From assembly GCA_937934745.1 (NCBI GenBank), contig CALGZC010000029.1, forward strand, positions 1-64,000: 64,000 nt of DNA, written 5' to 3'. The position numbers and the translations under genes are program-made. A model generated the notes under the pieces. The model saw only the letters and a list, made by a program, of their open reading frames with translations, did not search any database and was not told the DNA's origin. Below, piece by piece: positions 26,613 through 35,754 of this stretch (position 1 is the stretch's first letter; the number at the start of each line of letters is the position of its first letter). Source of the DNA: an uncultured Blastocatellia bacterium (GTDB lineage Bacteria > Acidobacteriota > Blastocatellia > Chloracidobacteriales > Chloracidobacteriaceae).

Positions 26613-29600
26613 CTAAAACCGCGCTTTGACGCCCAACTGCAACTGCCGCGCGCCAAACACATCGCGCGGCGCGCCGAACTGAAGCGACGGATTCGGCGCC
26701 GCCGCCAGGCTCGCGCTCCCGTAGGCCAGGTTCACATCGCGGATGTTGACCCGGTTGGCCAGGTTGAACGCATCCAGCGTGATGTCCAGCCGGACTTGCT
26801 CGCCAAGCCGAACAGCGCGCCCCAGCCGAACATCCACCGTGGCGAAGCCGGGGCCGCGCCAGCTGTTGCGCGGCAACAGCCCGGGCCGGTCGCTGTTCGG
26901 GTTGCCGTCAGCGTTGAAATCGCCCCCGGCAAAGATGTTGAACGGCCGCCCGCTTTCCAGCGTCACGACGACCGCCCCCTGCCAGCCGCCCAGCCAGCCG
27001 GTTTGGCGGGGCGACTCGCCGGCGACCGTCGCCGCCAGCCGATGCGTCGCATGCTGCCGCGACAGAAACCGCTCTAGCGTCAGTCCTTCGGGATAGTCGG
27101 CCAGGTTGTTGACCGCATCCACGGTCGTGAGCGTCTTCGACCACGTATGCGCGACCGAAAGCGACCACCCGCTGCGCCAGGCGCGCCGCGCCGCGAAAAA
27201 GCCGCCGTGGTAGCCGCTCGCGCCGAGGTTGTCCGTCACGAAGAAATGCCCCAGCTCCGCAAACCGCCGCCCGCCCAGGATTGGCTTGCCGGTCGGCAGC
27301 GCGCCGGTCTGAAAGGCGTTGACATTGCCCGTGTGGCCGGGCAGCTTGAGCGCCAAGACGCGCAAATAACTCGCCGACCAGACCACTCCGGCCGTCTCAT
27401 ACTCGACGCCCAGCGCAATGTGCTGCGCGTAGGGGTTGCGCAGGCGGCGGTTGAGATTATCGGCAAAGCTTGCCGTCGCGCCGCTTTCCGGCGTCGGCAG
27501 CGGCAGCGTCCCCGGCGGCAATGCGCTGCCGACCGGAACGCCGTAGCCGGCCGGCGCGCTCGTCGTTCCGCGCAGGAAAATATCGGTCGCGCGCGCCGCG
27601 CCAATCGGCGAGGTCGCCGCGGGCGGCCCGGCAATGGTCGCCTGCCGAAACCGCCCGGGAAATCGCGCCACGTCCGCGAAAAGCTGCGGCGCAGTCGCCA
27701 CGTCGCCCCGCGAAATCCACGCCGCGCCAAAGATGACCTGTCCCACGCTGGACGCGATCCGGTCGGTAAATACGCCATATCCGGTCCGCGCCATGCCGCG
27801 CCCGCGCCCGAAGCCCCACGCCAGCCCCAGCCGGGGCTGGAGGTTGTTCCGGTCGCGGCGGTCGAGGAATCGGCGCGGATAGGTTTCAACGTCATACCGC
27901 AGGCCGTAGGTCACGGTCAGCGTCGGCGTCGCCTGCCACCGCTCCTGCGCAAACGCGCCGTACTGCGCGTGCGTCAGGCGCGCCCGGACGTGGGGCAGCA
28001 ACGCCTCCGGCACGGCTTGCCGAAACGGAAACGGAATCGGCGGCGCCGTCGTCGCGCCCGTGACAAACGGAAACCAGAAGACGCTTGGCTGCGGGTCGGG
28101 CTGCCCGTCGGGCGCTTGATTGAGGAACGCCGGCAGCAAGCCGCCGAAAATGATGCGCGCCGGATAAAACAAGTCCCACTGCGCCGCGTCGGTAAGCCGT
28201 GACCAGTCGCCGCCGACCTTGACCGTGTGCGCGCCCGCCAACTGCGTGAACGCGCCTGCCACTTGCAGGCGGTCTTCCCGGTAGGCGTCCACGTCGGACG
28301 TGCTCTTGCCCATGACGATCAGGTTCGGCAGCTCCAGCGCCGGCTCGGCAAAGCGCGGGCGAAAGCTGAAATCCCGCCGCGCCCACTGACCGCGCCACTC
28401 GCCAACGCGCGTCGGCGAGAAGGCGACCGTGTATGCGCCGCTCGCCGTCGCGTCCGTCGTCCGGTTGTCGCGCGCCGTTGTGGAGGCCGGGGAAGCGCGT
28501 CCGCCGCCGCCCAGAAAGCCGCGCGCCGTCCCGACCAGCGCCGTGACGCGCAACGCCAGCGATTGGCGGTCGTCGGGCCGCCAGTCCAGCCGCCCAAAGC
28601 CTACGTCGTAATCGCCCGTCCGCAACTGGTCGGTCGTTTCCGGCGTCAGACCGTAGTGTTGGCGAACCCGGTTGATTGCGGCCAGGTTGGCGAAAATGAC
28701 CTGTGAAAAGCGATTCGACTCCGCCCGGCGCTGCCCTTCGTAACTGGCGAAGCCAAACAATCGGTCGCGCTTGAGCGGCCCGCCGAGCGTTGCGCCGAAC
28801 TGCTGCTGGCGCAATGTCGGGCGCGGGCCGGCCAGCAGCGGCCGCGCATTGACGGCGTCGTTGATGAGGTAGCCGTACAGGCTGCCGCGCCAGTCGTTTC
28901 CGCCCGATTTCGTGAGAATGTTGACGCAGCCGCCCAGCGACCGGCCGTACTCGCTTTCAAACGTCGCGTTGGCGACGCGAAAGGCCTCGACGGCTTCGGT
29001 CGGCGGCGTTGCGCGCGGCAGGCCCGTCACGGTTTGGATGTGGTCGAGGCCATCGAGCTGGATGAGCGTGTGGAGTTCGGTCTGGCCGGCAAAGGCGATG
29101 CGCGGCGCGGCGGCCGCGCCGACGCCGATGTCCGGCTCCTTGAACGGCCCGCCGCCGACGTTTTCTCGTCCGGGCGTGACGCCCGGCGAAAGCTTCGCCA
29201 AATCCACGAAGTTGCGTCCGGCCAGCGGAAGCGCTTGAATGTCGCGCTCGCCGACGGCGCGGCCAAGGCCCGGGTTGGTCGTCTCCAGTGCGCCGGCGTC
29301 AGCGCGCGCTTCGGCGTCAAATTCGGCCGCGCGCAGCAACGTCAACCGGAGTTCGCGCTGCTCGCCCAGGCTGATCGTCACCAGGGTTTCCGGCGCGACG
29401 CCCAGCGCCGGATGCCGCGCCGCGACCCGGTAGGCAGCCGGCTCTAGGGCCGGCAGCGCGTAGCGCCCGCGGGCGTCCGTGATTGCTTCCCGCGCGACGC
29501 CGCGCCGCGTATCGTAAGCGATAACCGTGGCCCCCTCCGCCGGCGCGCCCTGCTCGTCCGTGACGAGGCCGGTCAGCGTCGCCAGGGTGGATTGCGCCGC

Positions 29601-29699
29601 CGCCACCGCGCCAAGCAGGGCGGCAATCAGCCACGCCGCCGCGATGGCTCGCCAGTCGCCGACGTTAGCGCGGGTGTGAGAAAGACGGATGGACATCAT
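26613..29699 (-). CDS. TonB-dependent outer-membrane receptor with carboxypeptidase-regulatory domain
   Basis: 1028 residues. Signal peptide (AIAAAWLIAALLGAVAAAQ), then a carboxypeptidase-regulatory-like beta-sandwich at about 42-115 (GLVTDEQGAPAEGATVIAYD), a plug domain (LPLAGRNFVDLAKLSPGVTP, then GGCVNILTKSGGNDWRGSLYG) and a long beta-barrel ending in a terminal Phe (GVKARF). This is the Oar-like receptor class abundant in Acidobacteriota, importing large or poorly diffusing substrates with TonB energy. Substrate unknown. It starts head-to-head with, and overlaps by a few bases, the glycosyltransferase gene at 29689. Base composition is higher in G+C than the regions beyond 33 kb. Confidence 0.94.
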   Translation of the reverse strand: MMSIRLSHTRANVGDWRAIAAAWLIAALLGAVAAAQSTLATLTGLVTDEQGAPAEGATVIAYDTRRGVAREAITDARGRYALPALEPAAYRVAARHPALGVAPETLVTISLGEQRELRLTLLRAAEFDAEARADAGALETTNPGLGRAVGERDIQALPLAGRNFVDLAKLSPGVTPGRENVGGGPFKEPDIGVGAAAAPRIAFAGQTELHTLIQLDGLDHIQTVTGLPRATPPTEAVEAFRVANATFESEYGRSLGGCVNILTKSGGNDWRGSLYGYLINDAVNARPLLAGPRPTLRQQQFGATLGGPLKRDRLFGFASYEGQRRAESNRFSQVIFANLAAINRVRQHYGLTPETTDQLRTGDYDVGFGRLDWRPDDRQSLALRVTALVGTARGFLGGGGRASPASTTARDNRTTDATASGAYTVAFSPTRVGEWRGQWARRDFSFRPRFAEPALELPNLIVMGKSTSDVDAYREDRLQVAGAFTQLAGAHTVKVGGDWSRLTDAAQWDLFYPARIIFGGLLPAFLNQAPDGQPDPQPSVFWFPFVTGATTAPPIPFPFRQAVPEALLPHVRARLTHAQYGAFAQERWQATPTLTVTYGLRYDVETYPRRFLDRRDRNNLQPRLGLAWGFGRGRGMARTGYGVFTDRIASSVGQVIFGAAWISRGDVATAPQLFADVARFPGRFRQATIAGPPAATSPIGAARATDIFLRGTTSAPAGYGVPVGSALPPGTLPLPTPESGATASFADNLNRRLRNPYAQHIALGVEYETAGVVWSASYLRVLALKLPGHTGNVNAFQTGALPTGKPILGGRRFAELGHFFVTDNLGASGYHGGFFAARRAWRSGWSLSVAHTWSKTLTTVDAVNNLADYPEGLTLERFLSRQHATHRLAATVAGESPRQTGWLGGWQGAVVVTLESGRPFNIFAGGDFNADGNPNSDRPGLLPRNSWRGPGFATVDVRLGRAVRLGEQVRLDITLDAFNLANRVNIRDVNLAYGSASLAAAPNPSLQFGAPRDVFGARQLQLGVKARF

Positions 29700-30609
29700 C
29701 TACAGTCACAGCAATAACTGGTACCATGCGGATTTTGCCCGGCGGCTCTACGCCGACCTGCCCGCCGACCTGCGCGCGACGACGCGCCTGCTCAACGTGG
29801 TCGCGTGGCTCGCCGGCGAGCCGCATGACCATGCGGTGGTCGTCAACTGGGAGGAAGTCGTCCGCGAGCCGCAGCTTGGCGCTATGGCGCGGCAGCTCTG
29901 CGCCCGACTTGCCGGCTGTTCCCGGCGCACCTTGCTCTCGGCCGAATGCGTCGGCACGGCGTGGTTTGACAAGCAGTTTGCTGAAGGCATCGCCTGGACG
30001 GAACTCATCGAGGTTGGCTGGTTCGGCTACGCGCTGCCGGAGGCGTACGGCGGACTACCCTACCACGTCCTTGGAACAGTGGCGACGCGCGCCGAACTGG
30101 ATGACTTCGCCCGCCGCCGCGCCGCCCTGTCGTCAGCCGCGGAAGACCGCCCGATTCCGTGGGCGTTTGTCGGCATGCGGACGCCGGAGCGCATGGCCTT
30201 TGCCCAGGAGCTAGTCCGGTGGCGTCCCGGCGGCTTTTTGCTGCTGACCGAAGAAGGGCCGGCGCGGCCGGGCAGCGGACGCCTTACGCAAGCGGAACTC
30301 GCCCGCCTGCTGGCGCGGACCGAGCTGTACATCTGGCGCGCCCATCACCCGCTGCCCTACTTCGAGACGTTTCGCGTCCACGACGCGCTGCGCAGCGGCG
30401 CGCTGCCGGTCAAGATTGACCCCGACCATGCGGCCTGTTTCGCGGCGGCGCCCTGCGTGTTTCCCTCGCTTGGCGCGTTTGAAGCGGCCCTGCGGGCGCA
30501 GGGCCGCACGGCGTTGCTGGCGGCCGCCTACGCGGCGGCGCTGGCGCGGCCGTCCCTGGGCGAGGCCTTTGCCGCGATCCTGGCCGGAAGCCCGCGTCCA
30601 AGCGCATGA
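29689..30609 (+). CDS. Predicted CgeB-like glycosyltransferase, copy 1 of a tandem pair
   Basis: 306 residues. The sequence aligns end to end with the next gene: IIYSHSNNWYHADFARRLY against IVYSSATDWFYADLAQRLW, LLSAECVGTAWF against LLAAECVGTVWF, and LYIWRAHHPLPYFETFRVHD against LYVWTSHHAHPYFESFRLLD. The last segment, followed by a small-residue GALPVKID, resembles the donor-site region of CgeB/YkvP-like GT-B glycosyltransferases. The first half is not recognised. The alignment to the paralog requires the start at 29689, which overlaps the divergent TonB gene start. Likely acts with the two GT2 enzymes that follow. Confidence 0.72.
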   Translation: MDIIYSHSNNWYHADFARRLYADLPADLRATTRLLNVVAWLAGEPHDHAVVVNWEEVVREPQLGAMARQLCARLAGCSRRTLLSAECVGTAWFDKQFAEGIAWTELIEVGWFGYALPEAYGGLPYHVLGTVATRAELDDFARRRAALSSAAEDRPIPWAFVGMRTPERMAFAQELVRWRPGGFLLLTEEGPARPGSGRLTQAELARLLARTELYIWRAHHPLPYFETFRVHDALRSGALPVKIDPDHAACFAAAPCVFPSLGAFEAALRAQGRTALLAAAYAAALARPSLGEAFAAILAGSPRPSA

Positions 30610-31529
30610 CCATCCCGCCGACCGATATCGTGTACAGCTCCGCGACCGATTGGTTTTACGCCGACCTGGCGCAGCGGCTGTGGCGCGATCTGCCGCCCGC
30701 GTGGCGCGCGCGGACGCGCCTGTGGGACGCGCCGGCCTGGCTTGCCGCGCCGCTGCCGGCGCGCATCGTCATCGTCAACTGGGTTGAGACCACGAATGAC
30801 CCGCGCCTGTCCCGCGCCGATGTCGCGGCGCTTATGTCAAAGGTCAATAGCGTCCCGGAGCGCGTTCTGCTCGCGGCCGAGTGCGTCGGAACGGTCTGGT
30901 TTCGGCGGCAGCTCGACGGCCCTGACTGGACGACCATTCTTGACCTCGGCCGGCAGCCGCAGGCGCCGCCGGAAGCCGTTCCTCCGGGCGTGTACCGGTT
31001 TCTGCGCTACGCGCCGACGGAAGCCGAAAAAGGCCGTCTGGCGCAGGTCTGCGCCCTGCCGCCCGAAGCGTTCCGGCAGCGCCCTCTGCCCTGGGCCATC
31101 GTGGGCGGCCTGACGCCGGAGCGGGCGGCGCTGGCGGCGGCGCTCGCCGCCTGGCAACCGAACGGGCTGGCCTTTCTGCCGCCGGGCGAGCCGTTCCAGG
31201 TGCGCGCCGACCGCGGCCGGCTGGGCAAGGCGCAACTGGCGCGCGTGCTGGAAAAAACGCGGCTTTACGTCTGGACTTCGCACCACGCGCATCCGTATTT
31301 TGAGTCGTTTCGCCTGCTGGACGCCTTGCTGGCCGGCGCTTGCCCGGTCAAGCTCGACGCGCGCTACGCCGATGCGCTGCGGCAGGCAGGCTGCGTCTTT
31401 GCCACGCCGGATGAGCTGCGCGCTTTTGCGGCAACCGAGGAACCGTGGCGGCTGGTCGTTCGCCTGTGCGCGGAGCAGCTTGAGCAGCCAAGCCTGGGAG
31501 CGGCGTTTGCCGCGCTCTGGCCGGCGTGA
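30606..31529 (+). CDS. Predicted CgeB-like glycosyltransferase, copy 2 of a tandem pair
   Basis: 307 residues, paralogous to the preceding gene, whose stop it overlaps (ATGA at 30606-30609). Shared landmarks: VVNWVETTNDP-type segment (IVIVNWVE), AAECVGTVWFRRQL, PWAIVGGLTPERAAL, and the C-terminal YVWTSHHAHPYFESF followed by GACPVKLD. The C-terminal block suggests a GT-B fold glycosyltransferase acting on an unknown acceptor. The pair has clearly diverged, so they may use different donors or acceptors. Very G+C-rich like its neighbours. Confidence 0.72.
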   Translation: MTIPPTDIVYSSATDWFYADLAQRLWRDLPPAWRARTRLWDAPAWLAAPLPARIVIVNWVETTNDPRLSRADVAALMSKVNSVPERVLLAAECVGTVWFRRQLDGPDWTTILDLGRQPQAPPEAVPPGVYRFLRYAPTEAEKGRLAQVCALPPEAFRQRPLPWAIVGGLTPERAALAAALAAWQPNGLAFLPPGEPFQVRADRGRLGKAQLARVLEKTRLYVWTSHHAHPYFESFRLLDALLAGACPVKLDARYADALRQAGCVFATPDELRAFAATEEPWRLVVRLCAEQLEQPSLGAAFAALWPA

Positions 31530-31563
31530 GGAGCGAGGCGAGCGGTGACAGGAGAGCCGTGAC

Positions 31564-32343
31564 ATGACAGGCAGGGGCATAGCAAAGCGGGCCGGCGTGT
31601 CGATCCTGATTCCAAACTGGAATCATCGCTTCTCCCTGCCGCGCGCGATCCGCTCGGCGTTCGCCGGCATGCGGCAACTCCAGGCGCGCGGCATCGCCTG
31701 CGAATTGTTGGTCGTGGACGACGCCTCGCGCGACGGTTCGCAAAAGTACCTCTTTCATCTGGCGACGCAGTATACCGACCTGCCGACGCGGATCATCTGG
31801 CTCGCCAAAAATGTCGGGCCGGGTCCGGCGCGCAATATCGGGCTGATGCAGGCCGCCTACCGGCATGCCTGCCTGCTCGACGCCGACAATGAACTCGAAC
31901 CCGCCAACCTGTGGCTGTTTTACCGCGCTGCCCTAGAAACCGACGCGACGGTGACATACGGCGTGTTGCCGGTGCGGGGCGATGACCGGCCAGACTTGCT
32001 CTCGAATGAGGCGCTCCACGCGCGCTTCTACCGCCAGAACTACGTGGACGGCTTCGCGCTGCTCGACGCGCCGGCGGCGCTTGCGGCCGGCGGGTACGCT
32101 CCAGCGCGCGGTCTGCTGGAGGACTGGGAGCTGATGATGCGTCTCCTTGCGCGCCAGGCCCTGATCGTGTTTGTCCCGGTCGTGTTTGGCTATTACTACC
32201 GCATCCCCGGATCGGGACACACCATCGCGCCGGAACCGCTGGCGCATCACCTGCGGCGCATTTTCAATCAGGACGAACTGCGCAGCCGCGAGGGGCGGCT
32301 CATCGGGCGCATGTATCATCCCGACATCGGGTGGCTGGCATGA
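31564..32343 (+). CDS. GT2-family glycosyltransferase, copy 1 of a tandem pair
   Basis: 259 residues, inverting GT-A glycosyltransferase. SILIPNWNHRFSLP opens the fold, LLVVDDASRDGS binds the nucleotide sugar, and LLDADNELEP supplies the DxD metal site. Late motifs are LEDWELMMRLL (acceptor base region) and a terminal MYHPDIGWL. GGAGA lies ahead of the start. It is closely related to the next gene, which it overlaps. Likely adds one sugar of a surface glycan or glycolipid. Confidence 0.88.
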   Translation: MTGRGIAKRAGVSILIPNWNHRFSLPRAIRSAFAGMRQLQARGIACELLVVDDASRDGSQKYLFHLATQYTDLPTRIIWLAKNVGPGPARNIGLMQAAYRHACLLDADNELEPANLWLFYRAALETDATVTYGVLPVRGDDRPDLLSNEALHARFYRQNYVDGFALLDAPAALAAGGYAPARGLLEDWELMMRLLARQALIVFVPVVFGYYYRIPGSGHTIAPEPLAHHLRRIFNQDELRSREGRLIGRMYHPDIGWLA

Positions 32344-33119
32344 CGAAGTTGCGCAAAGCGGACGGCGTGACCATCGGCATGGCGAACTGGAATCACCGGC
32401 TGTTTCTGCCGCGCAGCCTGGCCTCGGCGCGCTGCGCCCTGCGCGCGCTCGCCGCGCAGGGCGTGCCCGGGGAAGTCATCGTTGTGGACGACGCTTCGCG
32501 CGACGGCTCGGCGGAGTGGCTGGCGCATGCAAGCGCGGCGCTGACCGACATCCCGCTGCGCATCCTGTTTCACCGGGAACAACAGGGCCCGGCCGCGGCG
32601 CGCAACCAGATTCTCCGCCTGGCGCGCTACCGCTACCTTTGCTGGCTCGACGCCGACAACGAGCTCCAGGGCGATAATCTGTTTCTGTTCGTCCGCGCTA
32701 TACGCGACACCGGGGCGGCCGTCGTTTACGGCAACCTCATTGTGCGCGAAGACGGGCAGATCACGGGTCTTAAGTCGAACCTGGCCTACCGGTCGTCGCT
32801 CTTTCACACGAATGCCGTTGACCTGTGCAGCCTGTGCGACGCTTACCAACTGCTCCAGTGCGGCGGGTTTCAAACCGAACCCGCCATCAACAGTAACGAA
32901 GACTGGGAGCTGTTTCTGCACTTGGTCGGCGACGGGCGGCTGCTCGTGTTCGTGCCGGCCGTTTTCGGAACGTACTACGTTCGGCGGCAGTCGCTATCCT
33001 ATCGCTTCACGCCGCCCAATGAGGTTGTCCGCCGCATGCACGATCACCAGCGCCACCGCAGTCTTGAAGGACGTGTCCTAGGGCGCGTGTACCATCCCGA
33101 CATTGGGTGGTTGGTGTGA
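32340..33119 (+). CDS. GT2-family glycosyltransferase, copy 2 of a tandem pair
   Basis: 259 residues from the ATG at 32340, which overlaps the previous stop as ATGA. Same layout as copy 1: TIGMANWNHRLFLPRS, VIVVDDASRDGSAEW, WLDADNELQGD (DxD), EDWELFLHLV, and the identical C-terminal idea VYHPDIGWLV. The conserved closing motif MYHPDIGWL/VYHPDIGWL is unusual and specific to this pair in the window. It ends the four-gene cassette of two duplicated pairs. Confidence 0.88.
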   Translation: MTKLRKADGVTIGMANWNHRLFLPRSLASARCALRALAAQGVPGEVIVVDDASRDGSAEWLAHASAALTDIPLRILFHREQQGPAAARNQILRLARYRYLCWLDADNELQGDNLFLFVRAIRDTGAAVVYGNLIVREDGQITGLKSNLAYRSSLFHTNAVDLCSLCDAYQLLQCGGFQTEPAINSNEDWELFLHLVGDGRLLVFVPAVFGTYYVRRQSLSYRFTPPNEVVRRMHDHQRHRSLEGRVLGRVYHPDIGWLV

Positions 33120-33275
33120 GCCGCGGCTCCGGCGGCGGACCACAAACACTGCCTGCTCGGCCGGACGCCCGCCGTGAAGGTGGCCGATTGCGTTTGCTCA
33201 CTGGATTCGATACGCTCCATGGCTTCTCTGCTGCGCAGGCAGCCACAACACGTGACAAAGGCTTGTTTGACACGT

Positions 33276-35339
33276 ATGGATCGATCTGAAGCCCCGTCGG
33301 CAACCGGTTCACTGTTTCGGTCGCGCCGCACCCTGTTGATTGTCATCATCTGCTTTCTGGGATTCGTCATGGTTTTGGCGTACTCGCTGCCGTCACGCTC
33401 ACTGTTCGGCGCGAGCGGACCGAAGGCCGTTCAACCCGTACCGGAAGATACCGTGATTGCACGGGTTGGAAACCGGACGGTGACAGCCAAGGAATACACC
33501 GAGTCGTTGAACAACCTCGTCGGTATGTATCGCCGTTATGCGGCCCAGCTCACTTCGGGCGGCGCCAACTTTCCCCTGAGCATCCAGCAACTCCGGCAGC
33601 AGGGGAGCGACCGCACGATTTTGCAACAGTTGGTCCGGCGGCGCATTATCGAACTTGAAGCCGAACGGTTGGGTCTGCAAGCAACGGAAGGGGAAATTCA
33701 GCAGCGTCTGCGGGAACAGTTCCGGGATGAAAACGGGCGCTTTATCGGCGTTGAAAAATACAAAAAGCAATTGGCGCAAATGGGCACCAACTATGTGACC
33801 TTTGAGCGCGATTTAGCCTACACTATCCTGGAAGAAAAACTGCGCAACTTCATCACAAGTGGGATTCAAATTTCCGACCGCGAAGCCGAAGAAGACTACC
33901 GTCGCCAAAACACACGCTTTGAGTTGAGCTATGTCACCTTGCCCGCTGCCGATTTTGAGAAAGACATCCCTGAACCAACTGACGATGAGCTGCGGGCATA
34001 CTTCGATGCTCACAAGGAAGAGTTCCGCTTCACCAAAGAACGGCGTAAAGTTCGCTACATCTATGTCAATCAGGATAAAGTAGCCGAGATTATCCCGGTT
34101 TCAGATGATGAACTTCAGAGGGAATACGATCCAAACAAGCAAGTTAAGTCCATTCGCGTCAGCCAGATTGTACTCAAAGTGCTGACGCCCAAGGACGAAG
34201 ACAAAGTGCTCCAGAAAGCCAACGATCTGGTTGCGCGGGCACGCGGCAAAGAAGGTGTTCCGGCAGAAGACTTCGCCGCACTGGCGCGCGGCAACTCCCA
34301 GGATACCGCCACGGCCGCCAAAGGCGGCGACCTGGGCCTGGTCGAACGGGCAACCGTCAAACCCACCGACCCGGTTGAGGCCGCCTTCAACTTGGGCATC
34401 GGTGAGGTCAGCGACCCCGTCCGGCGCGGCAACGCCTTCTATATTTTCAAGGTGACGGACCGCACGGTAAAAACCTTTGAGGAAGCCAAGCCGGGATTGT
34501 TGGCTATCATTCGCAATCGGCTGTCTTACGCCAAGGCATCACAGATCGCCGATGAAGCGGTCTCCTTGCTGTCGCGGACAAAGAACTTTGATGAAACGGC
34601 AGTCACCGTTGCCTCTAAGCTCAACCTCAAACCGGAGGATGTCAAACGCGAAACACCGTTTTTTGTGCCCGGCGATGATGTTCCCGAAATCGGTAGCAAC
34701 CCTTCATTTGAAGAAAAAACATCCGCGTTGACCGAGCCAAACGAAGTCGGAGAAAAAGTTGGTATTCGGGGTGGATTTGCCATCCCCCAACTCGTTGAAA
34801 TCAAGCCGCCAGGTGATGCAACTCTGGACGAAGTTCGCAACAAGGTTGTAGCCAAAGTTAAGCAGGAAAAGGCCCTTCAGAAAGCCTACGACCGCGCCAA
34901 GGAGCTGATTGCCGCCGCCAAGAATGCTGCCGGACTCAAGGCAGCCGCCGAGGCAATGAAACTAAAGGTTCAGGAAATCAAGGATTTCAACGATACGGCT
35001 TACCTGGACAACAAATCGTTTCCGGCGGCATTCCCGAATGCCGAAAAAGTCAAGGTTGGGGAACTGATTCCGATGCCGCTTTACGCCGCGCGCAATGCTG
35101 CTCCAACTGTGGCAGTTGTGGCCGTCACGGGACGAAAAGATGCCGATCTGACGAAGTTTGCCGAACAGCGCAAACAAATCTTCGACCGTCTGCGGGGCGA
35201 CCGCGCCAACAACCTGTTTGAGACCTATATTGACGGTGTCAAAACGCGGATGAAGGAAACCGGACAACTGCGCATTGACCGCGCTCTGGCGGAACGGGTG
35301 GTCATCGCTGCTGCGGCGAATGAATCGCCGGCAGACTAG
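33276..35339 (+). CDS. Membrane-anchored peptidyl-prolyl isomerase, PpiD/SurA type
   Basis: 687 residues from the ATG at 33276; the extension to 33174 has no support. One N-terminal transmembrane helix (TLLIVIICFLGFVMVLAYSL) anchors it in the inner membrane with the rest in the periplasm. A SurA_N-like chaperone part (ARVGNRTVTAKEYTESLNNL and following helices) surrounds a parvulin (PpiC) domain around residues 290-390: IRVSQIVLKV, then SQDTATAAKGGDLGLVERA and YIFKVTDRT. A C-terminal helical chaperone region completes the PpiD layout. It helps fold exported outer-membrane proteins, relevant to the TonB barrel nearby. No partner operon genes seen. Confidence 0.9.
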   Translation: MDRSEAPSATGSLFRSRRTLLIVIICFLGFVMVLAYSLPSRSLFGASGPKAVQPVPEDTVIARVGNRTVTAKEYTESLNNLVGMYRRYAAQLTSGGANFPLSIQQLRQQGSDRTILQQLVRRRIIELEAERLGLQATEGEIQQRLREQFRDENGRFIGVEKYKKQLAQMGTNYVTFERDLAYTILEEKLRNFITSGIQISDREAEEDYRRQNTRFELSYVTLPAADFEKDIPEPTDDELRAYFDAHKEEFRFTKERRKVRYIYVNQDKVAEIIPVSDDELQREYDPNKQVKSIRVSQIVLKVLTPKDEDKVLQKANDLVARARGKEGVPAEDFAALARGNSQDTATAAKGGDLGLVERATVKPTDPVEAAFNLGIGEVSDPVRRGNAFYIFKVTDRTVKTFEEAKPGLLAIIRNRLSYAKASQIADEAVSLLSRTKNFDETAVTVASKLNLKPEDVKRETPFFVPGDDVPEIGSNPSFEEKTSALTEPNEVGEKVGIRGGFAIPQLVEIKPPGDATLDEVRNKVVAKVKQEKALQKAYDRAKELIAAAKNAAGLKAAAEAMKLKVQEIKDFNDTAYLDNKSFPAAFPNAEKVKVGELIPMPLYAARNAAPTVAVVAVTGRKDADLTKFAEQRKQIFDRLRGDRANNLFETYIDGVKTRMKETGQLRIDRALAERVVIAAAANESPAD

Positions 35340-35754
35340 CCGTTGCCCCTTGAGGAATCCAACGGTGCGACTTCGGCGGTCAGCGCGGAGGCCACACTTG
35401 ACGGCAACCGCGTCCTTTCTAGCGCAAGTATCCGCAGTAGGCAGCCACCGCCTGAAAGGCGCCGGTTCACCTACCGGATGAAACGTGCCGGTTGACCTGT
35501 CCCCCTGCGGCTCCGGCGTGCTTTAGGGCCGGCGGTCCCGGAGGCCGGTTGGCGGTTTTTCAGCAGGCTTGTGCCACCGCTTCTTCTCACCGACGCTGGG
35601 GTGGCACCGGAGGAGCGCGGACGTCGTGTTCATCGCGCGCGTCTGTCCCGGAGGTGCTGGGGAACGCTTGCCGTCCCGGCCTCACTCCACCATACTCGCA
35701 CCGTTACAGCATCCTTCGGGAACAAATCAAATTACCGCAGGTTTGAACGCGCCG
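35340..35754. other. Non-coding interval, nothing recognised
   Basis: About 415 bases between the foldase gene and the YheT-like gene. A longer open frame back to 35569 exists but its sequence is unlike the hydrolase N-terminus. No clear promoter, hairpin or RNA gene was recognised. Confidence 0.45.
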
